Below the pieces are notes generated by a model. The model was not told where the DNA came from. It worked only from the letters and a program-made list of their open reading frames with translations, and did no database searches. From NCBI RefSeq assembly GCF_027257875.1, contig NZ_JAPVQY010000050.1, positions 1 to 60,683 on the forward strand: a DNA stretch of 60,683 nucleotides, given 5' to 3'. This document shows positions 38,280-46,566 of the stretch, in pieces. Made by a program: the position numbers and the translations under genes. Position 1 is the stretch's first letter. Each line of letters opens with the position of its first letter. The stretch is from Burkholderia sp. IMCC1007. Lineage in GTDB: Bacteria; Pseudomonadota; Gammaproteobacteria; Burkholderiales; Burkholderiaceae.

Positions 38280-38543
38280 GTGCCAACCGTCGTCTACGTT
38301 GAAATCGGCGCCGCATGGAACCGCAGCCGCGCGAGCGTTACCCGCGACGCAGTCGTCGCGGCCGCACACCGTTTTGAAAGCGACATCCTGCTGATCGCCA
38401 ACGGCCTCAGCGGCAACGCGCGGGACGCCCATGCCATCGCGTCGTTGCCGCTGCACGGCGGCACCTCAGCGCAGGTGCTCGCGACCGGCCCCGACGAGGA
38501 AGCCGCGCTGCAGGCGCTGCTGCCCTTGCTCCAGGCGGATTGA
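38280..38543 (+). CDS. HPr-like PTS-domain protein lacking the phospho-acceptor residues
   Basis: 87-residue protein from GTG 38280. Its layout follows HPr: a first strand VYVEI, helix ending HRFESDILLIANG, then the NGLSGNARDAHAIASLPLHGGTSAQVLATGPDEEAALQALLPLL half that matches HPr positions 38-85. By alignment from memory with E. coli HPr, the phosphorylated His15 is replaced by Ala and regulatory Ser46 by Asp. It therefore cannot act as a PTS phosphocarrier, and would be a binding partner or regulator. The non-ATG start and lack of a clear ribosome site leave the N terminus uncertain; it may be translated by coupling to the 44-aa frame. Confidence 0.7.
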   Translation: MPTVVYVEIGAAWNRSRASVTRDAVVAAAHRFESDILLIANGLSGNARDAHAIASLPLHGGTSAQVLATGPDEEAALQALLPLLQAD

Positions 38544-38608
38544 CCCAGCGTCGTCCGCGCCCTCGGCCTCGTGCCGTTCACCCTGAATCATCTTTCTGCG
38601 AGGAAGCG

Positions 38609-38830
38609 ATGAACGACAACGTCATGTCAAACACCCCCAACCTGTCTGCATCCGCGATCTGGGCGCTCGAGCGCCTCGCCGACGTCCGCTACGGCCGCGA
38701 TGCGCCGGCGCTCGGCTGGTCGGTCGAACAGGAACTCGTCGGCGCCGGCTTCGTCAGCCACGCCGCAAACGGCCGCTCCGGGGCATCCATTACCGCGCAT
38801 GGCCGCAGCTTTCTGAAGAGCAGGAAGTAG
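38609..38830 (+). CDS. Hypothetical small protein
   Basis: 73 residues from ATG 38609, with GAGGAAGCG directly upstream. Composition is balanced (SASAIWALERLADVRYGRDAPALGWSVEQELVGAGFVSHAANGRSGASITAHGRSFLKSRK), suggesting a folded, possibly winged-helix-like domain with a C-terminal basic tail. It follows the HPr-like gene by 65 nt on the same strand and is probably in the same transcript. No family recognised. Confidence 0.65.
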   Translation: MNDNVMSNTPNLSASAIWALERLADVRYGRDAPALGWSVEQELVGAGFVSHAANGRSGASITAHGRSFLKSRK

Positions 38831-38956
38831 GACGGCGTCGGGCGCATTGCCCGACCCGGCGGGGGCTTGCTGTCGCGCCGCGATTTCCGCGGTATCGTAC
38901 GGTGCCCGCGGGCGGCGCAAGCTGCCGCCTGCGCCCTCCTTCCCATGGAACCTCCA

Positions 38957-39511
38957 ATGACCTCCAGCGCGTTGCCGCCCGTCACGTCCCCGCCGGTTCT
39001 CGACACCCCGCGCCTGATCCTCGAAGGCCATCCGCTCGGCGACTTCAACGCGCTCGTCGAGATGTGGGCCGAGCCGACCGTCGTCGCGCACATCTTCAAC
39101 GGCGCGCCGTCGGCGCCGCGCGACTCGTGGATGCGGATGCTCGCGTATCGCGGCCTGTGGCCGCTGCTCGGCTACGGCTACTGGGCGATTCGCGAGAAGG
39201 CGTCGGGCCGCTACGTCGGCGATCTCGGCTTCGCCGACTTCCACCGCAACGTCGAGCCGTCGATTCGCGGCGTGCCGGAAGCCGGCTGGGCGCTCGCGAC
39301 CTGGGCGCACGGCAAAGGCTATGCGACCGAAGCGCTGTCGCATGCACTCGTCTGGCTCGACGCGCAGCACCGCTTCGAGCGCAGCGTGTGCCTGATCGCG
39401 CCGACCAACGTCGCGTCGATCCGCGTCGCGGAAAAGGCCGGGTACGCCGATCCGGTGCGCATCCGCTTCAACGACGCCGATTCGTTGCTGTATTCGCGCG
39501 CGTGCCGCTGA
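38957..39511 (+). CDS. GNAT acetyltransferase, RimJ/RimL type
   Basis: 184-residue Acetyltransf_3 protein. Typical RimJ/L features: LDTPRLILEGHPLGDFNALVEMWAEPTVVAHIF, YWAIREKASGRYVGDLGFADF, the acetyl-CoA loop TWAHGKGYATEALSHALVWLD and LIAPTNVASIRVAEKAGY. Such enzymes acetylate N-terminal amines of ribosomal proteins, drugs or small molecules; target unknown. ATG 38957 has GGAA upstream; ATG 38945 (MEPP) is an alternative. Length normal. Confidence 0.88.
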   Translation: MTSSALPPVTSPPVLDTPRLILEGHPLGDFNALVEMWAEPTVVAHIFNGAPSAPRDSWMRMLAYRGLWPLLGYGYWAIREKASGRYVGDLGFADFHRNVEPSIRGVPEAGWALATWAHGKGYATEALSHALVWLDAQHRFERSVCLIAPTNVASIRVAEKAGYADPVRIRFNDADSLLYSRACR

Positions 39512-39544
39512 GCGGGATGCCGCGCGCCGGACGCGGCGTCGCGG

Positions 39545-41422
39545 CTAGCGCGCGGGGCTCGTCCGCGCGTGACGCGACGACGGCGCCGCGCTGACCGTAT
39601 CGTTGCCCGGCGCCGCGCCGGTCTGCCATCCGCCGCCGAGCGCCTTGTACAGCGCGACGAGATCGGTCCTCGTCTGCAATTCGCCCTGCACCGCCTGCTG
39701 CCGCCCTTCCGACCATTGCCGTTGCGCATCGAGCACGTCGAGGAACGACGACAAACCCTTCCGATAGCGGTCGCGCGCGAGCTCCAGCGCGCCTTGCTCG
39801 GCCTTCACGGCATCGTCGAGCGCGGCCGCGCGCGTCTGGTCGGTGCGATATACGGCCAGCGCGTTGTCGACGTCGCGCAGCGCGACGAGCACGGCCTGCC
39901 GGTACGCGAGCGCCGCTTCGGCCTGGCGCGCCTGCGACAGCCGCAGGTTCGACACGAGTTCGCCGCCCGAAAAGATCGGCAGCGACACCGCCGGCCCGAA
40001 CGCATAGAACAGGTGCGACCAGTGCGCGAGCTCGCGCACGTGCGACGCGCGCAGCCCGACCTGCCCCGTCAGCGAAATGTCCGGATAGAACTGCGCGACC
40101 GCGACGCCGACGTCCGCGGTGGCCGCATGCAGGTCGGCCTCCGCGCGGCGGATGTCCGGACGCCGGCGCGCGAGCGTCGACGGCAGGCCGACCGGCACGG
40201 TGGGCGGCACGTCCGGCAATGCGCGCGGCGCGGCGAGCCAGTCGTCGAGCGCGCCCGGCGCGCCGCCGACCAGATACGCGAGGCCATTGCGCAGCAGCAC
40301 GATCTGCCGGTCGAACTGCGGCAGTTGCGCGCGAATCTGCGCGAGCCGCGCATCGGCGCTGCGCACGTCGAGATCGCTCGCGAGGCCATGCGCGGCCTGT
40401 TCCCGCGTGAGGTCGAGCAATTCGCGTTGCGCGCGTTGCAACTCGTCGGCCAGCGCGCGCTGTGCTTCGGCGCCGCGCAGTTGCAGGTAGGTCTGCGCGA
40501 CTTCGGCCACGAGCGACAGCAATGCATCGTCGCGGCTCGCGACCGCGGCGCTCGCCTGCGCGCCGGCCGATTCGACCGAGCGGCGCACGCGGCCGAACAG
40601 GTCGAGCTCCCATGATGCGTCGAAGCCGGCCTGCCACAGATTGATCGGCGCTTCGAGTGCATCGAGCGCGCCGCGCGCGGCCTGCTCGGCGCTCGCGCCA
40701 GTGCCCGGCCCGAATCGATCGAGCGGTGAGCCGGGCGCGCCGAGACGATCGACGCGCTGGTCGATACCCTGTTCCTCGATGATGCCCTTCAGGCCGAGCT
40801 GTTCGCGCTGGTAGCTCGCGCTCGCGCGCACGTTCGGCAAGCCCTGGGCGGCAGCCGCGCGCACTTGTTCGCGCGCCTGCGCGATGCGCAACACGGCCGC
40901 CTGCACGTCGAGGTTCCCGTGTGCGGCGCGCTCGACGAGCCGGTCGAGCAGCGGATCGCCGAACGCGCGCCACCAGCGCGGGTCGGGATCGGCGGTCGTG
41001 ACCGGTGACGATCGTGACGATGGCGACGGCGCGCCGGGTGCCGACGCGGCCGATGCTGCCGACGCGGTGGGTACTGACGACGCGGTGGACGCGGTGGACG
41101 CGGTGGACGCGGTGGACGCGGCGGACGCCGTGGATGCCGTGGATGCCGTGGATGCCGTGGATGCCGTGGATGCAGTCGATGCAGTCGATCCGGTCGATCC
41201 GGTCGATGCAGTCAATGCAGTCGATGCGGTCGATCCAGTCGATGCGGCACCGCCCTGCGCACGTAGCTCATGCCAGTTCTCCGGCACATCCGCATGCGGC
41301 GGCTTGAAATCCGGCCCGACGGTACAACCGGCCAGCCTCGTGCAGGCCACGACGAGCATCGCCGCGAACCGTCGCGTTGGCAGCCGATAGCGGCGGCCGC
41401 CGTACTGTCCATGCATCGTCAT
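39545..41422 (-). CDS. Outer-membrane efflux lipoprotein (NodT/OprM family) with tandem-repeat linker
   Basis: 625-residue outer-membrane channel of a tripartite pump. Lipoprotein signal with lipobox LAGC (CTVGPDFKPPHADVPENW follows). Then an unusual insertion of about 65 residues composed of Ser-Thr-Ala tripeptides, before the conserved DPRWWRAFGDPLLDRLVERAAHGNLDVQAAVLRIAQAREQVRAA. Two OEP repeats follow to the C terminus (LPDVPPTVPVGLPSTLARRRPDIRRAEADLHAATADVGVAVAQFYPDISLTG in pieces). Usual members have about 470-520 residues; the extra length is largely the linker. ATG 41422 lies 2 nt after the EmrB-like stop, with GGAGG 11 nt upstream. Third gene of an emrA-emrB-oprM operon. Confidence 0.9.
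   Translation of the reverse strand: MTMHGQYGGRRYRLPTRRFAAMLVVACTRLAGCTVGPDFKPPHADVPENWHELRAQGGAASTGSTASTALTASTGSTGSTASTASTASTASTASTASTASAASTASTASTASTASSVPTASAASAASAPGAPSPSSRSSPVTTADPDPRWWRAFGDPLLDRLVERAAHGNLDVQAAVLRIAQAREQVRAAAAQGLPNVRASASYQREQLGLKGIIEEQGIDQRVDRLGAPGSPLDRFGPGTGASAEQAARGALDALEAPINLWQAGFDASWELDLFGRVRRSVESAGAQASAAVASRDDALLSLVAEVAQTYLQLRGAEAQRALADELQRAQRELLDLTREQAAHGLASDLDVRSADARLAQIRAQLPQFDRQIVLLRNGLAYLVGGAPGALDDWLAAPRALPDVPPTVPVGLPSTLARRRPDIRRAEADLHAATADVGVAVAQFYPDISLTGQVGLRASHVRELAHWSHLFYAFGPAVSLPIFSGGELVSNLRLSQARQAEAALAYRQAVLVALRDVDNALAVYRTDQTRAAALDDAVKAEQGALELARDRYRKGLSSFLDVLDAQRQWSEGRQQAVQGELQTRTDLVALYKALGGGWQTGAAPGNDTVSAAPSSRHARTSPAR
41079..41240. repeat. 18-unit 9-bp tandem repeat inside the efflux lipoprotein gene
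   Basis: Exactly 18 consecutive 9-nt units with no indels. On the plus strand they read GACGCGGTG (units 1-4), GACGCGGCG, GACGCCGTG, GATGCCGTG (four units), then GATGCAGTC, GATCCGGTC and close variants, ending with GATCCAGTC. Each adds three residues (mostly Ser-Thr-Ala) to the protein, so length changes keep the frame. Confidence 0.9.
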
Positions 41423-41424
41423 CG

Positions 41425-43017
41425 TCAATGTCCTCCCCCGCCGCGTGCGGCCTTCACCGGCGAGAACAGGAACGTCAGCGGAACGCTGAACGCGCAGAAC
41501 ACCGCGAGAATCGCGAACACGTCGATATACGCGAGAATCGTCGCCTGCGAAATGAACGTCTCGTACAACCGTCCGGTGGCCGTCTGCAGCGCGGCCGCCG
41601 GCGGCGCACCGGACAGCGCGCCGATCGTGCGCGCATTGTCGTGCAGCGCATCCTGGAAGTTCTGCGACAGCGGCGACATGTGCGTGGCCAGATGCGCCAT
41701 GCGCGCCTGCGTACGTTCGCGGATCAGCGCGGTCGACAGCGAGATGCCGATCGACCCCGCGACGTTGCGGAACATCGTGAACAGCGCGGACGCGTCGTCG
41801 TTGAGCTGCCGCGGCACGGTCAGGTAGGCGAGCGTCGTGATCGGCACGAACATGAAGCCAATCGCGAGCGACTGCGCGCAGCGGATCATCACCAGATGCG
41901 TGTAGTCGATGTCCGGCACGAGCATGCGCGAATAGACGAGCGCGGCCGACAGCAGCACGAAGCCGCAGCCGACCAGATAGCGCGTCTGCACGTGCGGCAT
42001 CAGGCGGCTGACGATCGGGATCTCCAGCGTGATGAGCAGCGCGCCGGGCGACAGCACGAGCCCGGCGAGCGTCGCCGTGTAGCCGAGGTGCTGCTGCGCG
42101 AGCTGCGGCACGATCACCGCGCTGCCGTACAGCACGGCCGCGAACGTCGCGATGGTCACGCAGCCGAGCGCGAAGTTGCGATCGCGCAGGCACGACAGGT
42201 CGACCACCGGTTTCTTCGTATGCAGCAGCCACAGCGTCGCGCCGATCAGGCCGAGCGCGGACAGCACCGCGAACACGCGGATGAAGGTCGAGGCGAACCA
42301 GTCCGCGTCCTCGCCGCGATCGAGCATCACCTGCAGGCAGCCGAGGCCGATCGCGATCAGCGCGATGCCGATGTAGTCGACGGAGATGCCGTGTTCCGCG
42401 CCGCGCCGCCACGGCGGATCCTCGACGAGCTGCGTCACCGCGAGCACGGTCAGCGCGCCGATCGGCACGTTCAACAGGAACACCCAGCGCCACGAGAAAT
42501 GGTCGGTGATCCAGCCGCCGAGCGTCGGCCCGAGCACCGGCGCAACGACGATCGCGACGGCCGAGATCGAGAACGCGCGGTTGCGCTGCCGGGGCGGAAA
42601 CGTATCGAGGATGATCGACTGCTGGTTCGGCTGCAGCCCGCCGCCGAACAACCCCTGCAGCACGCGGAACACGATCAGTTCGCCGAGGTTGGTCGCGACG
42701 CCGCACAGGAACGAGCACACGGTAAACGCCGCGATGCACAGCACGAAATAGCGCTTGCGGCCGAGCAGGCGCCCGAAGAATCCGGAGATCGGCAGCACGA
42801 TGCCGTTCGCGACGAGATACGACGTGAGCGTCCAGGTCGCCTCGTCGTAGCTCGCGGACATGGTGCCCGCGATATGCGGCAGCGCGACGTTGACGATCGT
42901 CGTGTCGAGCACCTCCATGAACGCGGCGAGCGTGACGACGATCGCGACGACCCACGGGTTCGCGGCCGGACGCCAAGCATCGCCGGACGAAGCGTGCCGG
43001 TCGGGCGGCCGGTTCAT
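41425..43017 (-). CDS. EmrB/QacA-type drug:H+ antiporter (DHA2, MFS)
   Basis: 530-residue, 14-span inner-membrane exporter. DHA2 features: VVAIVVTLAAFMEVLDTTIVNVALPHIAGTMSAS in span 1, the loop GRLLGRKRYF, motif C region APVLGPTLGGWITDHFSWRWVFLLNVPIGAL, and acidic/charged loops typical of EmrB. ATG 43017 (MNRPPDRHASSG) is chosen over a TTG at 43032; neither has a strong ribosome site. It works with the adaptor encoded upstream and the outer-membrane channel downstream to expel hydrophobic drugs or fatty-acid-like compounds. Substrate not readable. Confidence 0.91.
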   Translation of the reverse strand: MNRPPDRHASSGDAWRPAANPWVVAIVVTLAAFMEVLDTTIVNVALPHIAGTMSASYDEATWTLTSYLVANGIVLPISGFFGRLLGRKRYFVLCIAAFTVCSFLCGVATNLGELIVFRVLQGLFGGGLQPNQQSIILDTFPPRQRNRAFSISAVAIVVAPVLGPTLGGWITDHFSWRWVFLLNVPIGALTVLAVTQLVEDPPWRRGAEHGISVDYIGIALIAIGLGCLQVMLDRGEDADWFASTFIRVFAVLSALGLIGATLWLLHTKKPVVDLSCLRDRNFALGCVTIATFAAVLYGSAVIVPQLAQQHLGYTATLAGLVLSPGALLITLEIPIVSRLMPHVQTRYLVGCGFVLLSAALVYSRMLVPDIDYTHLVMIRCAQSLAIGFMFVPITTLAYLTVPRQLNDDASALFTMFRNVAGSIGISLSTALIRERTQARMAHLATHMSPLSQNFQDALHDNARTIGALSGAPPAAALQTATGRLYETFISQATILAYIDVFAILAVFCAFSVPLTFLFSPVKAARGGGGH

Positions 43018-43102
43018 CGGCGGGCCGCGCAACGCGGCGCGGGCATGCGGATGTCGGGCATCGGATCGCTCCGGAGAAAGCGGGCCGCCGCGCGGCGGCC
43101 GG

Positions 43103-44503
43103 TTATTTCAGGTACACGGTCGGTTCGACCGACAGGCCGAGACCCAGCGGCGGATTGCGCGGCAGCGGGCCGTCGAGCACGATCTTCACGGGCACGCGTT
43201 GCACGATCTTCACGAAGTTGCCGGTTGCGTTCTCGGTAGGAAACGCGGAAAATCGCGCGCCGCTGCCGAGCTGGATGCTGTCGACGTGGCCGTGCAGGTC
43301 GAGATCGGGATACGCATCGACCGACACCGCGACGCGATCGCCGACGCGCATCCGCCGCAATTGGGACTCCTTGAAATTCGCGGTGATCCACACGCGCGGC
43401 GTGACGATCGACAAGATCGACGCGCCTGCCTGCAGATACGAGCCGAGCTGCACGTTGCGCCGCGTGATCCAGCCATCGGACGGCGCGCGCAACTCGCAGT
43501 ACGACAGATTGAGGTTGGCCGTGTCGAGTTGCGCGCGCGCCTGCAGCACCTGCTGGCGGCGTTCCTCGACGGCCGTTTCGGCCTGGCGGATCTGCTGCGG
43601 CACGAGGCTCGCGGTACGCGCCTGCGCCTGGGCCATCGCGACGTTCGCATCGGCGCTCGCGCGCTGCGCGTCGGCCGCGTCGATCGCCTGCTGCGACGTG
43701 GCGCGCGCATCGACCGCGCGCTGCCGTTCCTGCGCGGCGAGCGCCTGCCGGTACGCGGCTTCCGCCGATTCGATCTGCGCGCGCGCCTGCCGATACTGCG
43801 CCGGAAACTGCACGCGCGCGATGTCGAGCTGCACGCCCGACGCCTCGAGCTGCGCCTGCGCGAGGCCCAGCTGCGCGCGCGCCGCGTCGACCTGCGCGCG
43901 GTAGTCGCGCGGATCGATCTCGACGAGCACGTCGCCGCGATGCACGAACGTGTTGTCGTCGACGGCGAGCCGCGTCACGTAGCCCGACACGTGCGGCGCG
44001 ATCGCGACCGCGTTGCCGTCGGTATACGCGTCGTCGGTGCTTTCCTGGTTGCGCGTCGCGAGCCACCACGCGAGCCCCGCGACGATCAGGACGAACAACA
44101 CCGCACCGATGATGATCCACGTCTTCTTGCCGGGCCGCTTGCGATTGCCTTCGCCGTCGTTGCCGTCGCCATCGCCGCCGGTGCGGCCGCCGCGATCGTC
44201 GTGCGGATGCCCGTGGCCTCCGCCGCCGCCCGGTGCGTCGGTATCGCGCTCGTCGTGGCGGCCTTGTCCGTTATTGCCGCTGTTGCCGCCGTCGGCATTG
44301 CCGTCGCCGGCGCGCGCGACGGGCGCGAAGCTTGCAACGCGCTCGGATGTTGCTCCGGCGATCGGCAACGCCCGTTCGGGATAGCGAGCGAACGGACCTG
44401 CCACGTGCACCTGCATGCCGCGTCGTCCGGGCGTGAGCGCGCGTCGGAACACGCCGCGCCATCGCTCATCAACGGACAACGGGAACAGGGTCGCATCGGG
44501 CAT
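43103..44503 (-). CDS. EmrA/HlyD-type membrane-fusion adaptor with long N-terminal extension
   Basis: 466-residue periplasmic adaptor. The single membrane span (TWIIIGAVLFVLIVAGLAWWLAT) starts only near residue 130; before it is an unusual cytoplasmic tail rich in Gly, Asp, Asn and His (GDGNADGGNSGNNGQGRHDE and GGGGGHGHPHDDRGGR). After the span: the lipoyl half DDAYTDGNAVAIAPHVSGYVTRLAVDDNTFVHRGDVLVEIDPRDY, a long coiled-coil hairpin (about 190-320), and the beta-barrel APSDGWITRRNVQLGSYLQAGASILSIV. ATG 44503 has GGAGAG 7 nt upstream, supporting the extended form. First gene of the pump operon. Confidence 0.9.
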   Translation of the reverse strand: MPDATLFPLSVDERWRGVFRRALTPGRRGMQVHVAGPFARYPERALPIAGATSERVASFAPVARAGDGNADGGNSGNNGQGRHDERDTDAPGGGGGHGHPHDDRGGRTGGDGDGNDGEGNRKRPGKKTWIIIGAVLFVLIVAGLAWWLATRNQESTDDAYTDGNAVAIAPHVSGYVTRLAVDDNTFVHRGDVLVEIDPRDYRAQVDAARAQLGLAQAQLEASGVQLDIARVQFPAQYRQARAQIESAEAAYRQALAAQERQRAVDARATSQQAIDAADAQRASADANVAMAQAQARTASLVPQQIRQAETAVEERRQQVLQARAQLDTANLNLSYCELRAPSDGWITRRNVQLGSYLQAGASILSIVTPRVWITANFKESQLRRMRVGDRVAVSVDAYPDLDLHGHVDSIQLGSGARFSAFPTENATGNFVKIVQRVPVKIVLDGPLPRNPPLGLGLSVEPTVYLK

Positions 44504-44686
44504 CGAATCGCTCTCCAGGCGACGGCGCCGTGCGGCATTGCACGCGCCGGCCTCAACCGGTCGAACGAGCAAACCGCGCGCCCGGCCGCCGCCGCGCGCA
44601 CGCTCGCCCGCTCGCTCGCTCGCTGCGGCCGGCATGGGCGATGCGCGCTGCTGGGATGCCCACCATCACGACAGGAAGGCCGCCCC

Positions 44687-44911
44687 ATGACACGCTCGAC
44701 CTCGCTCGACACCGACTCGCACGAAGGAGACCGCGGCGACAGCACGCCCGGCCCCGAAGGCAAGCGCCACGGCACGGACACGCCGCCGCCGCGCAGCGCA
44801 CGCGATCCCGCCGAAGGCAAACCGCAAGCCCCGGACGAGGGCACACCGGCGCGTCGCCCCGACGCGCATCGTCCGCACGCTCCCGCGCGCGACCACGACG
44901 ACACGCGCTGA
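44687..44911 (+). CDS. Small disordered hydrophilic protein
   Basis: 74 residues from ATG 44687 with AGGAAGG 8 nt upstream. The sequence (MTRSTSLDTDSHEGDRGDST, then PGPEGKRHGTDTPPPRSARDPAEGKPQAPDEGT) is rich in Asp, Glu, Pro, Arg and His, without hydrophobic core, so probably disordered. It is divergent from the efflux operon and precedes the Mn catalase gene by 290 nt. Similar in character to the 46-aa peptide at 10861. No family recognised. Confidence 0.55.
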   Translation: MTRSTSLDTDSHEGDRGDSTPGPEGKRHGTDTPPPRSARDPAEGKPQAPDEGTPARRPDAHRPHAPARDHDDTR

Positions 44912-44982
44912 TACGCGTTGATGCGTGCTGCTGCGCGCATCGCTTGTGCTGCAAGGCACCGGGCGACGCGCCGCCCACGGCA

Positions 44983-45006
44983 GAAATGACAAGGCCTTGA
45001 AAAATC
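44983..45006. promoter_or_regulatory. Shared 24-bp element upstream of the Mn catalase gene
   Basis: GAAATGACAAG and CTTGAAAAATC separated by 2 nt (GC). The same element, differing only in those 2 central bases, occurs at 48270-48293 upstream of the BON-domain gene. CAAG/CTTG form the core of an imperfect dyad. It lies 195 nt before the catalase start. Confidence 0.6.
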
Positions 45007-45201
45007 GCGGACGGCACGCGCCGGACGGCATGACGGACGCGCGCGTCGGCGTCGATGCGTATGTCCGGAGGCGACGCGGGCGCAATCGGGTGGGTGCGTG
45101 CCCGCGCCCCGCAGGTTCGCCCGTGCAGCCGCCCCACTATGGGAGCGCCCCGTGCTCGCCCTCGGGCGCAGGTGACGTCCATTTCTTCTCACGGAGGTTT
45201 C

Positions 45202-46113
45202 ATGTTCAATCACAACACTCGGCTTCAGTACACAGTGCGCGTCGGCGCGCCGAATCCGGGACTCGCCAACCTGCTGCTCGAGCAGTTCGGCGGGCCGCAA
45301 GGCGAACTCGCCGCGGCGATGCGCTATTTCACGCAGGCGATTACCGAAGAGGATGCCGGCCGCAAGGACATGCTGCTCGACATCGCGACCGAGGAACTGA
45401 GCCATCTCGAAGTGATCGGCTCGATGGCCGCGATGCTGAACCGCGGCGCAAAGGGCGAACTCGCCGAAGCCGTCGACGAACAGGCCGAGCTGTACCGCAA
45501 GCTGCACGGCGCGGGCAACGACAGCCACGTGACGCAGGTGCTGTACGGCGCCGGCGTACCGCTGACCAATTCGGGCGGCGTGCCGTGGTCGGCCGCGTAT
45601 ATCGACACGATCGGCGAACCGACGGCCGACCTGCGCTCGAACATCGCGGCCGAAGCGCGCGCGAAGATCATCTATGAACGGCTCATCAACGTGACCGACG
45701 ATCCGGGCGTACGCGACGCGCTCGGTTTCCTGATGACGCGCGAGGTGTCGCACCAGGTGTCGTTCGAGAAGGCGCTGTATGCCATCACCGCGAACTTCCC
45801 GCCGGGCAAGCTGCCGCCGGAGTCGCCGTACGATCGCGTGTACTTCCGGATGCAGGACGGCGATCCGCTGCCGGGCCCGTGGAATCGCGGCGATTCGCTA
45901 TCGCTGCGGCGCGGCGAGCCCGCGGTGGACGGCGGCGACGGTACCGCGAAGGGCGCGGTCGAGCCGACGCAGTCGCAGGCACTCGAAGCAATGGCGCGGC
46001 GTCTGGCGTCCGATCCGCGCTGCGATCCGGTGACGGGCGCCGAATTGGGTGCGAGCGCGCCGCACGATAGTACGGCTGCATCGCCGGGAAACACGCCGCC
46101 GGCCAAGTCGTGA
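45202..46113 (+). CDS. Manganese catalase
   Basis: 303-residue non-heme catalase that dismutates H2O2 with a di-Mn centre. The four-helix-bundle ligands are in place: E35 in GGPQGELAAAMRYFTQAITEED, E65 and H68 in ATEELSHLEV, a Glu in NIAAEARAKIIYERL and Glu-His in MTREVSHQVSFEKAL. The C-terminal region has YFRMQDGDPLPGPWNRGDSL, then a variable tail. GGAGG precedes ATG 45202. Members in Burkholderia and Pseudomonas are commonly stationary-phase or stress induced. Followed by repeat-rich DNA rather than another gene. Confidence 0.93.
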   Translation: MFNHNTRLQYTVRVGAPNPGLANLLLEQFGGPQGELAAAMRYFTQAITEEDAGRKDMLLDIATEELSHLEVIGSMAAMLNRGAKGELAEAVDEQAELYRKLHGAGNDSHVTQVLYGAGVPLTNSGGVPWSAAYIDTIGEPTADLRSNIAAEARAKIIYERLINVTDDPGVRDALGFLMTREVSHQVSFEKALYAITANFPPGKLPPESPYDRVYFRMQDGDPLPGPWNRGDSLSLRRGEPAVDGGDGTAKGAVEPTQSQALEAMARRLASDPRCDPVTGAELGASAPHDSTAASPGNTPPAKS

Positions 46114-46115
46114 GC

Positions 46116-46255
46116 GCTGAGCCTTGGGCCGGAGCCCTGAGCCCTGAGCCTTGAGCCCTGAGCCTTGAGCCCTGAGCACGGAGTCCTGTGAGCCTTGAGC
46201 CTTGAGCACGGAGCCCTAAACGCCGAACCCTGAGCCCAGGACCCTGAGCCCTCGG
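46116..46255. repeat. Heptanucleotide minisatellite (TGAGCCC/TGAGCCT)
   Basis: Imperfect head-to-tail copies of a 7-nt unit, TGAGCCC or TGAGCCT, interrupted by variants such as GAGCACG and TGAGCCCAGGACCC. It begins just after the Mn catalase stop and runs about 140 nt. No coding capacity seen. Confidence 0.8.
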
Positions 46256-46325
46256 CCCCTCTGGGCCTTGGGCGTCCCGCCCCACGTCGCATATGACTAC
46301 GCGGCGTGGTCGCCGACGCCGATTG

Positions 46326-46486
46326 CGCGAAGCGCGACGGCACGAAGCTGCGAAGGTGAAGGCGCGACGCCCGGAAGGCGCGAAGACGCGGCGACACGAA
46401 GGCGCGAAGATGCGACGACACAAAGCCGTGAAGGTGCGAGGGCGCGAAGCCGCGACGACACGAAGCGGCGAAGGCCCGAAGCCGCG
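46326..46486. repeat. Second repeat tract with a unit of about 24 nt
   Basis: Imperfect repeats of GAAGGCGCGAAGATGCGACG followed by ACAC; the clearest two copies are consecutive near 46374-46421, with degenerate copies on either side built on GCGAAG. It lies between the heptanucleotide tract and the NUDIX gene. Its translations are Arg-rich in every frame, so it is non-coding. Confidence 0.7.
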
Positions 46487-46566
46487 CCGCCCCCGCCCCG
46501 CGCAGGCACGCCGGTTGCGGCAGCCATGTAGCCATGGACCTCGCTTTTCTCCGTCGCCTGTCCTGC

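Noticed and set aside
41079..41240. CRISPR-like or structural DNA repeat
   Set aside because: The 9-nt units lie in frame within a coding region and encode a Ser/Thr/Ala linker.
39545..42976. 1143-codon minus-strand frame seeming to fuse the efflux lipoprotein to an upstream protein
   Set aside because: The upstream part is an out-of-frame reading of the EmrB-type gene; the lipoprotein signal peptide starts at 41422.
46116..46486. CRISPR array
   Set aside because: Units of 7 and about 24 nt are directly adjacent and degenerate, with no constant-length unique spacers and no cas genes.
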